Counted from the stretch's first letter, positions 47,140-57,179 are shown. The stretch is DNA of 64,000 nt from Dioscorea cayenensis subsp. rotundata (GCF_009730915.1 NC_052486.1:21481589-21545588); one strand, 5' to 3'. The notes: generated by a model not told the origin, from the sequence alone. Translations and numbers: made by a program.

Positions 47140-49080
47140 ATGACCATTTATTATAAAGATAACAATTTACTTAACATTGATTTTATCTTAGAATTTAAAG
47201 ATGGATTTAAAATTTTAGAAAAAGGAATAATTGACACAGGAGCAAGTAAAACTTATATAACAGAAGATATTGTTCCATCAAAATATAAAGAAACAACAAC
47301 ACAAAAAGCATTAGTAAATGATACCTTTGGAAATCAATTAATTTTAAATGAAAAATTAATAGATTGTTCAATCATATTAAATAATCAAAAATATAATTTA
47401 CCATATACTTGGATAAAACCAATAACAAATGAAAATTCTATAAAATTTTTATTAGTCATGAATTTTATTAAAAACCAAACAGGAGGAATATTTATTCAAG
47501 GAGAAAAGGTAATGTTATTTAATAAAGTAAATCATCTAGAAACAACAACAAAAATACAATCTTTAGCATATCTATCAGAAATTGACATTCCATTTGATGA
47601 AGAAATTGAAGTAATAAACTTTATTGTATTAAATCGGATAACTCCTTTAAAAGATAAAATTGAACATATATTACAAGATCTAAAGAAAGATGGAACCATA
47701 AGAGAAAATCCAATTAAAAATATAGACAGAACGAATGAAAATTGTAAATTAGAAATAATAAATCCAGATATCAGAATAACCTGTCCAGTAACAAAAGCAA
47801 CCCCATATGAACAAGAAGAATTCAATAAACATATAAAAGAATTAATGGATTTAAACATAATAGAACCAACAAAAAGTCCTCATAGAACTAGAGCATTTAT
47901 AGTAAATAAACACAGTGAAATAATCAGAGGAAAAAAGCAGAATGGTATTTAATTACAAAAGACTCAATGATAATACAGAAGATGATAGATATCCATTACC
48001 AAACAAAAAAGCATTACTAAACAAAATTAAAGGCACAAATATTTATAGTAAATTTGATCTAAAAAGTGGCTTTTGGCAAGTAAAATTGGAACCAGAAAGT
48101 AGAAAATGGACAGCATTTGTAACACAAAATGGACATTATGAATGGAAAGTTATGCCATTTGGATTAAAAAATGCTTCTCAAATCTTTCAAAGAAAAATGG
48201 ATAATATATTCAGAAATGATTCATTCATTGTCACTTATATTGATGATATTTTGGTATTTAGCAATAATATAAAAGAGCATATCAATCATTTAAAATTTTT
48301 TTTCAGAAATGCAAAAAACATGGTCTAGTATTATCTGAAAAGAAGATGAAAATTGGGTGCAGAAAAATAGAATTTTTAAGAGTGATTATTGGAAAAGGAG
48401 AAATAGAATTACAAAAACATATATCAAGCAGTATTTTAGAAATGCCAGATAAATTGGAAGGATTAAAACAAATTCAATCATTCTTAGGAAAATTAAACTA
48501 TGCAAGAAACTTCATACCAAATTTAAGTAAATTGGCTGAACCACTATATAACAAAACAAAACAAAATGGTGAAAGAAAATTCAATAATGAAGACATTGAA
48601 CTGGTTCAAAAAATTAAACAAATTGTAAGCAACATAAAACCTTTAGAACTACCACCATTAAATTCATACTTAATAATTGAAACAGATGGTCGTATAGGTG
48701 GTTGGGGAGCTGTTTTAAAATTTAGACCAAAAAAGGAATCAACGAAAAATGAAGAAAAAATAAGCAGATATGACAGTGGAACTTATAATACTAAAGTAAC
48801 AAGTACATATGCAGAAATCTTAGCATGTATTAAAGCTATGGAAAAATTTAAATTATTTGTCATAGAAAGTAAAGAATTTTTATTAAGAACTGACTGTCAA
48901 GCTATTGTATCTTTTTATCATAAAAAGTCAGAAAATAAATTATCTACAAACAGATGGTTAACATTTATAGATTATATAGTTGGAAATGGATTCCATGTTA
49001 TTATTGAACACGTTAAAGGAAAAAATAATATTATAGCAGATCAATTAAGTAGGATTATACAAGAAAATAAACTTAATTAA
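47140..49080 (+). pseudogene. Viral protease-RT-RNase H region, frameshifted
   Basis: Three frame segments: 47140-47952, 47942-48328 and 48346-49080. The first holds a retropepsin-type aspartic protease (IIDTGASKTYI, Asp32) and the start of RT. The second carries RT core motifs including KVMPFGLKNASQIFQ and the catalytic YIDDILVFS. The third has the RT connection and RNase H (ETDGRIGGWGAVL, STYAEILA, LRTDCQAI, KGKNNIIADQLSR). Breaks are near 47940 and in a T run near 48293-48304. Integrase is absent after RNase H. Motif spelling is that of Caulimoviridae rather than Ty3/gypsy. Confidence 0.85.
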
Positions 49081-49094
49081 ACACGAAAGACTTG

Positions 49095-49195
49095 TCTATC
49101 CGCATAGTAAAGACTGTGGCTGCAAAAACCAGCAGGTCCATTCGCGTTCTTTCTATGGTGGGAGTCTGGATTACCATTCCCCAGATTAAAATAAA
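49095..49195 (+). pseudogene. Short Cys/His-containing segment after RNase H
   Basis: Past the RNase H stop a short reading HSKDCGCKNQQVHSRSFYGG is present. Copy B has related readings, twice in tandem (53839-54030). It may be the remnant C-terminus of the polyprotein or a small separate ORF. Confidence 0.4.
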
Positions 49196-49216
49196 AAAGT
49201 TTAAAAATCTAACAAG

Positions 49217-49230
49217 ATTCTGTTTTGCAG
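49217..49230 (+). promoter_or_regulatory. Splice acceptor abutting the downstream viral ORF
   Basis: GATTCTGTTTTGCAG ends immediately before the ATG at 49231: a pyrimidine-rich acceptor at position -1. The inverted copy B has TTATTTTTTGCAG at the same place, two bases before its ATG. Confidence 0.55.
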
Positions 49231-50565
49231 ATGTCTAAAACTAAAGCCTCTTCAGCTCAGGAGAACTCTTTTCCTATCCTTCAATTCCCAAATACTCCAC
49301 AAAAATATAAATTCCGTACTACCAATATCCTAGACCACCAACAACAAACTTTTCTTGACAATCTTTGGAATAATAGAAACAATACCCAGTTTCTCCAATC
49401 CATGAAAAATCTTAGTCAATATTTTCAAGACCAAAATGAAAAACCAAGTCACATTATCCCATATAATTCTACATCACATCAACCTCAAACAAAAATCTAT
49501 TCTCCACCAGCTGTTGAACACTTTATTGCCCAAGACCGAGCAATAAAATTATTAGAAACAGAAATTGAAGTTAATAAAAAAAAAATAGAAGAACTCAACA
49601 AAAAACTCCAGAAGACAGCTGAAGATTACAAAGAAATGTCTCAACATATGATCCAAAATCAGAAACAGAAGGAAGAAACTCTTGAAAGATTCCCTCAAGT
49701 TATCCAAGATGTACAACAAATAATTCTACAAAAGGTTATCAAAACAGTCTATGAAGATTTTGTCTAGACTCAAATACTTCTTCGAGAAATGGCAAAAAAA
49801 AAACGTACATCCTCATGGTATGGCACTCTCCGTTGATCTATATCAAGACTCAGCATATCGCCATCAAGACCTGCATGTGAAAAAGGTTTCTTCATTGTCA
49901 AAGCATCTTTGATCTATCTTCTCGGATCGATCAAGACATAAAAAGGGATATTATTCAGTGTTGAAAGGCTACTACAATATGGCATGATCAGCAGACTAAT
50001 ACTAACAAGGCCAAAACAGATTAAGTTCCTACAGAAGCACTGGAAGCTTTCATATCTACTAACAAAGATTTTCAAGAAGCTAAAACTACCTGCAGTCATC
50101 AATCTCTCAATCAAGTCAATTCCACCAGGCTATGAAGAAGGATACTTGGAAGATGCAAGACATCAAATCACTGTGGAATTATTCATGAAATCTGTTCTGT
50201 ATCAACTGCACATTCCAACTGAAGTATTCACAGAAGAAATGAAGTTATTCGCTACTCCAGTCACTGAACAACTTTCCTTATGGCGAGCTTTCACCTTCAT
50301 CAGTATCAGACAGTCCTATTATTATCCCTTAACAATGGAGGATTCCACTATGAAAGTCTACTCAAGAAAAGAGGTACTTCGTATAGACATTCCATTCGCA
50401 AACCTCAAATATAATAACCCTTCAGCAATACAACACTTCAAAGATATAAATGCAACTATCTCACTCCAACACATGGGAGATTATTCTTCAAGCTATCTTC
50501 CAATAATCGAGGATCAAGATAACGACCTTCCTTTTGGGTATTCCTTGTGGTCATTTACCAAATGA
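49231..50565 (+). pseudogene. Post-RNase H viral ORF (ORF4-like), broken
   Basis: Two open pieces, 49231-49767 and 49984-50565, separated by stops and shifts. Copy B carries the same order in one degenerate frame set, so they were probably a single ORF of about 440 codons. The first piece has KYKFRTTNILDHQQQTFLDN and a long coiled coil (about residues 110-150). The second has LSIKSIPPGYEEGYLEDARH, a motif echoed in copy B. I recognise no domain. A protein after RNase H is found in rice tungro bacilliform virus (P4, function unclear) and, unrelated, as the caulimovirus transactivator. Conservation between two diverged copies says it was a real gene. Confidence 0.6.
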
Positions 50566-50861
50566 TTCGAAGATTCTCCATTCCTCCACATGAAGACATA
50601 ACTATTGCTTTCATCTTTTAAAGTGGGATCGAGCAGGTATTGTTTGTTTTTATTATGTAAAGGAGTCGGTGTTTGTTTAGTGTGTGTAAAATAGGTCAAT
50701 CGTAGCAGTGAGTTTCTATCGTGAAGAGGATGCTTGTAATTAATAGGTTTGGTAAGTGTCATGTTAGCTACATGACAATTAGGTATGTAAGCTATAGTTA
50801 AGTTTGGTATATGACTTGTTAGCTATAGTTAGGTCTTGGAGCCTATATAAGGCCCCTTAGT
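50566..50861 (+). promoter_or_regulatory. Viral promoter region with TATA box
   Basis: About 300 non-coding bases between the last ORF and the right terminal repeat. A strong TATA box CTATATAAGG sits at 50843-50852, just before the repeat begins at 50862, as expected for the pregenomic-RNA promoter of a caulimovirid. Confidence 0.7.
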
Positions 50862-51168
50862 TTGTAAGAAGGGGACACACTCACCCATATCATCCTTACA
50901 CACACAACACCCACACACCCTCATGTCTCATCCCTTCCCTCAGTATCCACCATCCAAGTCCAAATGAAATAAAGAAGTCCCTTCTTTTTGAATACATCTC
51001 TTGTCTCTTGTCTCTCTTGTTTCTAGCTCTCATGCTCTCTCCTCTTTAACTCTTCTTAGCTTCCGCCCCTAACTGCATTCTTCACCCCCGGATGACCCCG
51101 GAGTAAGTTGAACGGCATCCCCAACGTTCACGTCCCCATCGTGAAGACGGTGCTGTGCATGTGGATCT
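50862..51168 (+). repeat. Right terminal repeat of copy A (R-U5)
   Basis: Single copy of the R-U5 segment with poly(A) signal AATAAA at 50968 and the donor-like GTAAGT at 51103. It ends with CATGTGGATCT, within three bases of where the left copy meets the tRNA primer site. Beyond it the sequence switches at once to copy B in opposite orientation. Confidence 0.85.
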
Positions 51169-52232
51169 TTGTTTGCAACACCATTTGACATCTTTGATTG
51201 TCAGCAATTGTAGGGCAAGTTCTCTTCCAATCAGTGGAGATTGCACATGCTCGCCATAGCTTCATCTATTTTTTGATATCTCCTGGAATGATCATGTCTT
51301 CTAGTCGAATAGGATTTATCCTTTCTTGCTCAGGTTTATGATGGCGAAGGAGAGTAATCTTGATATGATGTCGTGCTTCATCAGGATAACCTTCATCATA
51401 GCAAGGAGGGATTGAATTTAGTTCTAAATTAACATACCCATCAATATATGATCCAAGAGCTTTGAAGAATTTGTGTAGAAGATGTATCAGCTGCCAGTAT
51501 TCATTTAGGAAACTTGTTTGCTCTGGACTTATAAACATTATTCTGCAAAGGTATCCATGTTTAAAGAGGTTGATGGCTTTTATCTGAACACTATTGATTT
51601 TTTTATCATGCCATTGGGGCATGTCTAAGGAGCATTTGACTACAGTGATCCTTCTTCACATTGGCATCCAGAATCCTTGTGAGCTATTTCTCTGAGAACA
51701 TTTCCTGCTATTGCAAATCCTGCCGGGAGAATTTCTTCTTTTGCCAATTGCCTTAACACTTCTTGTTCAGAGATAAATTCATCATATTGGGCTGCCATCA
51801 CTTTTTTGAAAATAAGCTGTTTTACTTCTGCTATTGGTTCTGAGAACAGTTCAAATTTCTCTGTTCTTTGTTTTCTTTCTTCAATCATAATTCTCTTCAT
51901 TTCTTCAGCTTCTTTTGTGATTTGTTGAAGTTGAGCTTTGATCAAGATAACTTCTTCATTTTTATTGGAGATTTCAACTTCCAATGCCTTGATTTTCTTT
52001 TTTTGTTCTACCATGTAGTTAAGTGTTTGGGGTTTAAGAGAAAACGTTATATTTGAAGATTCTGGTAAGGGCAGATGAGGTGGAGTTTGGGTTTTCTTAT
52101 TTGTCTGATGAAAATATTTTGCTAAAGAATGGAATAAGGAGATAAGAGTTTTTGGGTCATGTTTATTGGCCCAAAGGTTGTCAAGAATAATTTGTTGAGG
52201 AAGATTGAGGTTTGCTTGTGTTCTAAATTTTA
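51169..52232 (-). pseudogene. Copy B ORF4-like gene, main part
   Basis: Open pieces 52014-51640 (coiled coil, MVEQKKKIKALEVEISNKNE at its start) and 51622-51266, plus coding-like sequence up to the Harbinger insertion (IILDNLWANKHDPKTLISLF) and down to the junction (WRAC). It parallels copy A piece by piece: SIPPCYDEGYPDEARH here against SIPPGYEEGYLEDARH there. At least one stop and shifts break it, and the 3' end is cut by the junction with copy A. Confidence 0.6.
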
Positions 52233-53652
52233 GGGCTCATTTGGTATGATGTAAAGTTGTTACTTTCCCTGCAAAGTAAGAGGGGTAAATCTATTTCAAG
52301 CGTTTGGTTCTTAAAAATAATATGGTCTCCTTGTAATCACTTTCCACTTAACTAGGGAAAGTGATTCACAGGGGGGGTGGTGTGAAAGTGTTTACACCGT
52401 TTGATGGGAAAGTTTGGTAATTGTCAAATTACCAAACTACCACTTTATTACGTAAAAACTCTTTTCTCGCTTTGTTTTTGTCTTTGAAAAACCCTAACGC
52501 GATCATATTTCCAATTCGAAGGAAAGTTGTCGCCTTCTTCCGAATCGGAGAAATCCTGGTAATATCTCAAGTTTGTTAGATTATTTTTGTGTTAAATTTT
52601 TGTTAAATTTTTCTTGGTGTAAAATTCATATTTTAAATGGATCAAAGATAAATAAATTTCATATTTGTTTGGATAAAATTTTTATTGAAGAATTTATGTT
52701 TTTAATTAAATCAAATCTATGTTGAAATAATAATCCAACATGATAAGATAAGAACTTGAGACATATATATTTTTACTTGTCCACGATTGTAATTCCCACG
52801 AAAAATTGTTCAGATTTGTAGTGAATCAAAGTTTTTTAAAATATATGAGATATATAAATAAATATTAAGTAGAAGCATCTCAAATCAAAATATTAATTCC
52901 TTAGTTTTAACAATATTATTTCTTGTCTCTTTTATCATGTTTTGCATAACATATATTTTTATTTTTATGGGATTTTATTGTAGATATAATGGTGCAAACC
53001 TTTTTCTTATGTTCATAAATTCCATATTTTGCTAATTTTTGTTAACATGGTAAAATTTATGTAAATGAAAAAGAATGCCTTTTGATATTTACAAAGTTGA
53101 TGAAATTCAATGTAATTCATCAACATTTTAGGGTTTTGCTTGCGAATTTCATACATTCTTTTGAAAATTGGTTTATTGAACTTCATATATCTTCTTTTTC
53201 CCCTAAGATTTATGTTGTTGTAATAGAAAATCTTGAGTAATAGATATGATGTACATAATAAAACTACTTTTGAAAACAAAAAGTAATGTGAACTAGTGTG
53301 GATATCAAATGGTTCTACTTAAATAAATATTAAGTAGAACCATTTGATAATTTATGAAGAATAGGTTAATTATTATTTGGACTAAGTTAATAATATTATT
53401 AGAGTTGAATAAAAACCCAAATTTAGTAACTATAACAACTAAGGGCAAAAATGAGAATAAACCTAATTTTACATTGAAAAACAAGTTCATACCAAACGTT
53501 GGAATTAAGTTTTGCATGCAAAGTAATTACAATTTTGATTCGATAACCAAAGCGTCAGTAATGTTATTTTGCGTAGTAAAGTAATGCGCAAAGTCTTTTC
53601 CCCGCAGAGACTTTACATGCAATTACTTTCCCCGAAAATGCCAAACGAGCCC
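52233..53652. mobile_element. PIF/Harbinger-like non-autonomous element, 1,420 bp
   Basis: Terminal inverted repeats GGGCTCATTTGGTAT (left) and mirrored GGGCTCGTTTGGCAT (right). Further inverted similarity follows (GTAAAG...TTACTTTCCC and its mirror). Both sides are flanked by the 3-bp TTA duplication (52230-52232 and 53653-53655) typical of PIF/Harbinger insertions. No transposase frame; the interior is AT-rich. It sits inside the ORF4-like gene of copy B, so it arrived after the viral integration or was carried with that copy. Confidence 0.85.
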
Positions 53653-53738
53653 TTAGAGTGAGAGTTCAAAGGAAAGATTGGGAGATTCAATTGAGGTTCA
53701 AGGGAAGAAGGATGATTGTAGAAATTTTTTCCTGCCAT
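53653..53738 (-). pseudogene. 5' end of copy B ORF4-like gene
   Basis: ATG at 53738 follows TTATTTTTTGCAG-AA on the minus strand. About 28 codons (MAGKNFYNHPSSLEPQLNLP at the start) run to the Harbinger right end. Across the element the frame is off by one base, so the gene was already broken or decayed since. Confidence 0.55.
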
Positions 53739-53758
53739 TTCTGCAAAAAATAAGCTTG

Positions 53759-54034
53759 TTAATTAAATAAATTTTCATGCTTTTGCATGTGTTGGAGATA
53801 TGATCTTTCATGCTTTAGCATGTATTGGGGTATAAAGATAGCCAGGTTTTCACCATAACAAAAGACGCATATGGACCTACTGGTTTTGTAGCCACAGTTC
53901 TTATTATTCAGATGAGCAAACCCTTGTCTGTTTAATTCTTTTTGGGACTTGGTTACATAGTTCCCACAATTAAAGAAAACACAAATGAACCTGCTGGCTT
54001 TGCAGTCACAGTTTTCTCTAATGCGAATGGACAA
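53759..54034 (-). pseudogene. Tandemly doubled Cys-containing viral segment
   Basis: Two related readings, one with ENCDCKASRFICVFFNCGN and one with NKNCGYKTSRSICVFCYGEN, lie about 110 bases apart. Copy A has a single counterpart (DCGCKNQQVHSRSFYGG) in the same place, between RNase H and the last ORF. The second unit is a local duplication. Confidence 0.45.
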
Positions 54035-54155
54035 ACTATGGGGTAATATTTGAATTACATTTTTCCCAAAGAGATAGAAATAATGGAGATTCAGTTGGTT
54101 GTGATGTTTCTATTCCTTAATTTAAGGAAGGAGATGAACAAAAATTAAATTCTTT

Positions 54156-54491
54156 TTATAAAGATGAATAATTCATTATTTCTTGTTGTTTTAAATAATT
54201 ATCAATTTCCCTTTGTTTTATATTATCTTGAATTTCTTTCATTTCTTTTTTTATTTTTGTAATTCTTTGAGACATTGTTAATTTTTTCTCTTTTATTTCA
54301 TTATTTTCTCCATTGAGTCTTCTTTTTCTTTTACTAATTAAATCTATGTTGTTTTGTAGAAAATCTACTATTTTACTTCTTGAATGTGTTATTGAATATT
54401 TAAAGATTATCTTATCTTTAAATTCTTTTAAGTCTTTAATCATTTTTTCTAATATTATTGTGTTTTCCTTATTTAATGTCTTCTTAGTCAT
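54156..54491 (-). CDS. Charged coiled-coil viral ORF of copy B
   Basis: 111 residues, Lys/Glu-rich (MTKKTLNKENTIILEKMIKD start; EMKEIQDNIKQREIDNYLKQ near the end), probably helical. Its ATG overlaps the stop of the preceding ORF as ATGA (54491-54488). No family is recognised. In copy A the protease ORF follows at this position, so this could be a distinct viral protein or the N-terminal part of a polyprotein whose remainder was deleted. Confidence 0.45.
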   Translation of the reverse strand: MTKKTLNKENTIILEKMIKDLKEFKDKIIFKYSITHSRSKIVDFLQNNIDLISKRKRRLNGENNEIKEKKLTMSQRITKIKKEMKEIQDNIKQREIDNYLKQQEIMNYSSL

Positions 54492-54922
54492 GTTATAATG
54501 TTTTCTGTTAATTCCTCATTTTCTTGAATAATTATACATTTTCCTTTATTTTGTTCTTTCTTATTTTTTAGTTGTTCTTTTAAATTTTCTATTTCTTCTT
54601 CAAGAGTTTTAATCCTTTTTAATAATTGATCAATTATTTCTTTGTCTTGTCTAAATTTATTATTTGATCTTTCTATTTTTTGTTCTTCAAAAGTAAAATC
54701 ACATAAATCTGATACACATTTTCTACATAATGATAATTTACATTTTAAGCATGTTACTCTATTCTTTGTTATATGAAATTTATAACATTTATCACATTTT
54801 GTCTTATAATTAATCTTAAATGGTTCAAATTTATGTTCACATTTTTCAAAATTTTTAATTTGATTGTATTGTTCTAATAAATATTTTGGATTTATATCTA
54901 AATTATAAGTTTGTTTATTCAT
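54488..54922 (-). CDS. Viral Cys-rich (C2 motif) plus coiled-coil ORF
   Basis: 144 residues. Residues of the middle part show C-x2-C-x11-C-x2-C-x4-C-x2-C (CDKC ... CLKCKLSLCRKC), the spacing of the second Cys motif described for badnaviruses and rice tungro bacilliform virus, and a further CEHK/CDF Cys pair. A long coiled coil (IIDQLLKRIKTLEEEIENLK) follows, homologous to the 41-residue ORF of copy A. It remains open. The Cys motif is what links this locus most firmly to the badna/tungro side of Caulimoviridae. Confidence 0.65.
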   Translation of the reverse strand: MNKQTYNLDINPKYLLEQYNQIKNFEKCEHKFEPFKINYKTKCDKCYKFHITKNRVTCLKCKLSLCRKCVSDLCDFTFEEQKIERSNNKFRQDKEIIDQLLKRIKTLEEEIENLKEQLKNKKEQNKGKCIIIQENEELTENIIT

Positions 54923-55130
54923 TTTATTTTAATCATAACAGATGTTTATAGAATCATATTCATTTTTTAGTCTTGATCTATAATTCCATAGTCTACTTTG
55001 CTCTTTTAAATATTCATCTTGATGAAATTATTTATATTTTATTTTTGTTGGTTTCCATATAGATTTTCCATTTGCATCTTTTTCTTTTGATTTAAATTTT
55101 ACTTCTATTAATGATTATGCTTGATGATTA
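54923..55130 (-). pseudogene. C-terminal remnant of the preceding viral ORF in copy B
   Basis: Readings such as KDANGKSIWKPTKIKYK and, after a stop, DEYLKEQSRLWNYRSRLKNE end just upstream of the Cys-rich ORF. They do not resemble the coat-protein tail of copy A; identity is unknown. The segment is cut at the start of the retrotransposon block. Confidence 0.35.
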
Positions 55131-55171
55131 ATTTGATCAAGATGCCGTACATCTTGATGAAATCAAATTTT

Positions 55172-55189
55172 TGGCGCCGTTGCCGGGGA
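55172..55189 (+). promoter_or_regulatory. Retrotransposon primer site (tRNA-Asp type)
   Basis: TGGCGCCGTTGCCGGGGA is the primer site typical of Athila/Tat-lineage Ty3/gypsy elements. A complete 5' LTR is not visible on its left, where pararetroviral sequence ends within about 50 bases. Confidence 0.8.
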
Positions 55190-55526
55190 CCCACAAGGAA
55201 TACTCGGAAAACTTAGAGTTTATTGATTTAACCATTATTTCTTCAATTCTGTACATTTGCTTCTTTTTAGTCATTTTTGTACATGTTTTTCCTTTTTACT
55301 TGCCCTTTTATTTTTGTTTTTACTATCGTCCCTCTTATTTCCTAATCATTGACTCTCATTCATCGTCAGTAGGCACCATCTTATGACACGCTGCCAATCA
55401 AGCAAATCTTGTAGAACCTCACAACGAAATCGAGAGAACCTTGCATCAAAGACTGAGAGAGGTGGCTGAGAGTTCAGAACATCAAGGAACACGAGTTGAG
55501 ATTTGAGATTAGTAAACTTTCAGTCA

Positions 55527-56720
55527 TGGCAGAACCAAGGCGCACCTTGTCTGATTATGAAAGACCTCAGTTTACTAGTGAGGAATTCAGTGTGCATGCT
55601 CCCACCGTGCTCGCTAATAACTTTGAAATCAAAGCAAGCACAATTGGGATGGTCCAAAAATTCCGTACAATTTGATGGGTTGGTCGATGAAGACCAGATG
55701 CTCATTTGTCTCGCTTCCTCCAAATTTGTTCCACCTTCAAGATTAACTCGATGTCTCGATGATGCGATAAGATTGAGATTATTACTTTTTCGCCTAAGGG
55801 GCAGACATATAGATGGTTTCACTTCATTGGCTCCGGGATCGATCGCCACATGGAAGGAAATGGTGGACAAATTTCTTGCTAGGTATTTCCCACCAAGCAA
55901 AAGCCGCTAGATTGAGACAAGAGATTTGCGATTCCCGACAAGGGACTCAAGAGACACTCTTTGAGGCACATGAGAGATTCGAGGATCTCCTCAGCAAGTG
56001 TCCCCATCATGGCTTTTTCCTCGTGGATGAGGATCGAAATGCTTTTGCAATGGCCTCGAATTATGCAACTGGACGACTCATCGATCGCTGCAGTAGAGGG
56101 GTCATTGAGTAGTAAAAACCCCGAGGATCTTTGAAATCTTGATTGAAAACATGGCGAGTAATGAGTGTCATTGGTCTACTAGCGCAAAAACCCCTAAAGG
56201 CATTTGGAATTTATGAGATAAATGACAACATTACGCTAGCCCAGCGAGGTTGAGGGCCTAACAAAGAGATTCGATCGCTTTGTGTTGGAGTGCGAGCTCT
56301 TATTCAGTGCGATTTTGTCTTCATGAGACTTGTGGGGCGGGCGTGCCTCTTGTTCGGTGGCGATTTCAATAGCCCTCGGATGACCCCGAGTTGGAGGCAG
56401 TTGATTATGTTGGGGGAGCTCCCGAGGCCTGGGAATCCATATGGAAACACATATAATCCGGGGTGGAGGAATCACCCAAATTTTTTTCTTAGGGGTCAAC
56501 AACGACAACATATCGGCCCCGCGTACCCATGGACTTCCACCTCAACCTCTTGACCTGGCAGAAGAAGTTCACCACCGAAGATGTGTTAGCAGGGTTTTAT
56601 GATCAATCACAGAGGCAAAAATTTGTGAACATCAACAACCAATTATTTGAAATAAACACTGTTTTGAGGAATGTTCAAGCCTCCATTCAATCATTTGGAA
56701 AACCGGTGGGAGCTGACTTA
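55527..56720 (+). pseudogene. Athila-like gag remnant
   Basis: Starts [20 protein letters not shown] and continues, with several frame changes, through SLAPGSIATWKEMVDKFLAR and QGTQETLFEAHERFEDLLSK, the conserved retrotransposon gag core (W-x-M-x5-F-L-x-R/K-Y/F-F-P and the E-R-F motif). Multiple stops (for example near 55675 and 56110) make it non-coding. Confidence 0.7.
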
Positions 56721-57179
56721 TGAGGCAAACTCGGAGGCGTTTGAAAAATAATCGAGGAGCATTTGAAAGCCGTCGCTCTCGGGAGCGGGGAAGCGAGGTT
56801 GAAGCACGAGCTGAGGGAGGGCTCAAGCACTAAACATAATGGGGTAGCGCCTTGCAGGAAGACCCTAAGCCATCCCGAGAGTGAACTTGAAGGGGTAAAG
56901 GAAAAACAAGATGAAGGAACCATTCAACTACCAACACCAAGGATACCCGAGTACAAGCCGGTGATCCAATATCCGGCTAGGCTGAGGCAAGATAAGGACG
57001 AGGCTCGATTCAAGAAATTCCTCAATGTATTCAAGCGATAGACATAAATATCCCTCTTGTTGAGCGTTAACTCGGATGCCCAAGTATGCAAAGTTTATGA
57101 AAGACACAGCGACTAATAAGAGAAAATTGGAGGAATTAGAAAGCAGTTACTACTGCGAGGCGCTTCTGCAATGATTCGG

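Larger units (their letters stand above)
43766..51168 (+). mobile_element. Endogenous pararetrovirus copy A (Caulimoviridae-like)
   Basis: A 7.4 kb viral insertion. The unit from the primer site (44258) to the right edge is 6.9 kb, near a caulimovirid genome length. Order: R-U5-like repeat, tRNA-iMet primer site, a leader of about 1 kb, small ATGA-linked ORFs, coat protein with CCHC knuckle, protease, reverse transcriptase and RNase H, an extra ORF, promoter, terminal repeat. No integrase, chromodomain or envelope is present, which argues against an LTR retrotransposon. Coding strands are A-rich. Several stops and frameshifts make it non-functional. Genus cannot be fixed; the layout is nearest to tungroviruses. 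Confidence 0.8.
51169..55130 (-). mobile_element. Endogenous pararetrovirus copy B, inverted and deleted
   Basis: Minus-strand relative of copy A, joined tail to tail with it at 51168/51169. From its 5' side (right) it holds a Cys-rich/coiled-coil ORF, a charged ORF, a tandem Cys-containing segment, then the ORF4-like gene interrupted by a Harbinger-like element. The coat-protein knuckle, protease, RT and RNase H are missing, so a large internal deletion or rearrangement occurred. It is clearly more diverged than an immediate duplicate. The right edge is approximate. Confidence 0.7.

Noticed and set aside
43766-51168. Reading copy A as an LTR retrotransposon
   Set aside because: Despite direct terminal repeats and a tRNA-Met primer site, no integrase follows RNase H, the left repeat lacks a clear U3, and RT/RNase H motif wording plus the CCHC knuckle fit Caulimoviridae.
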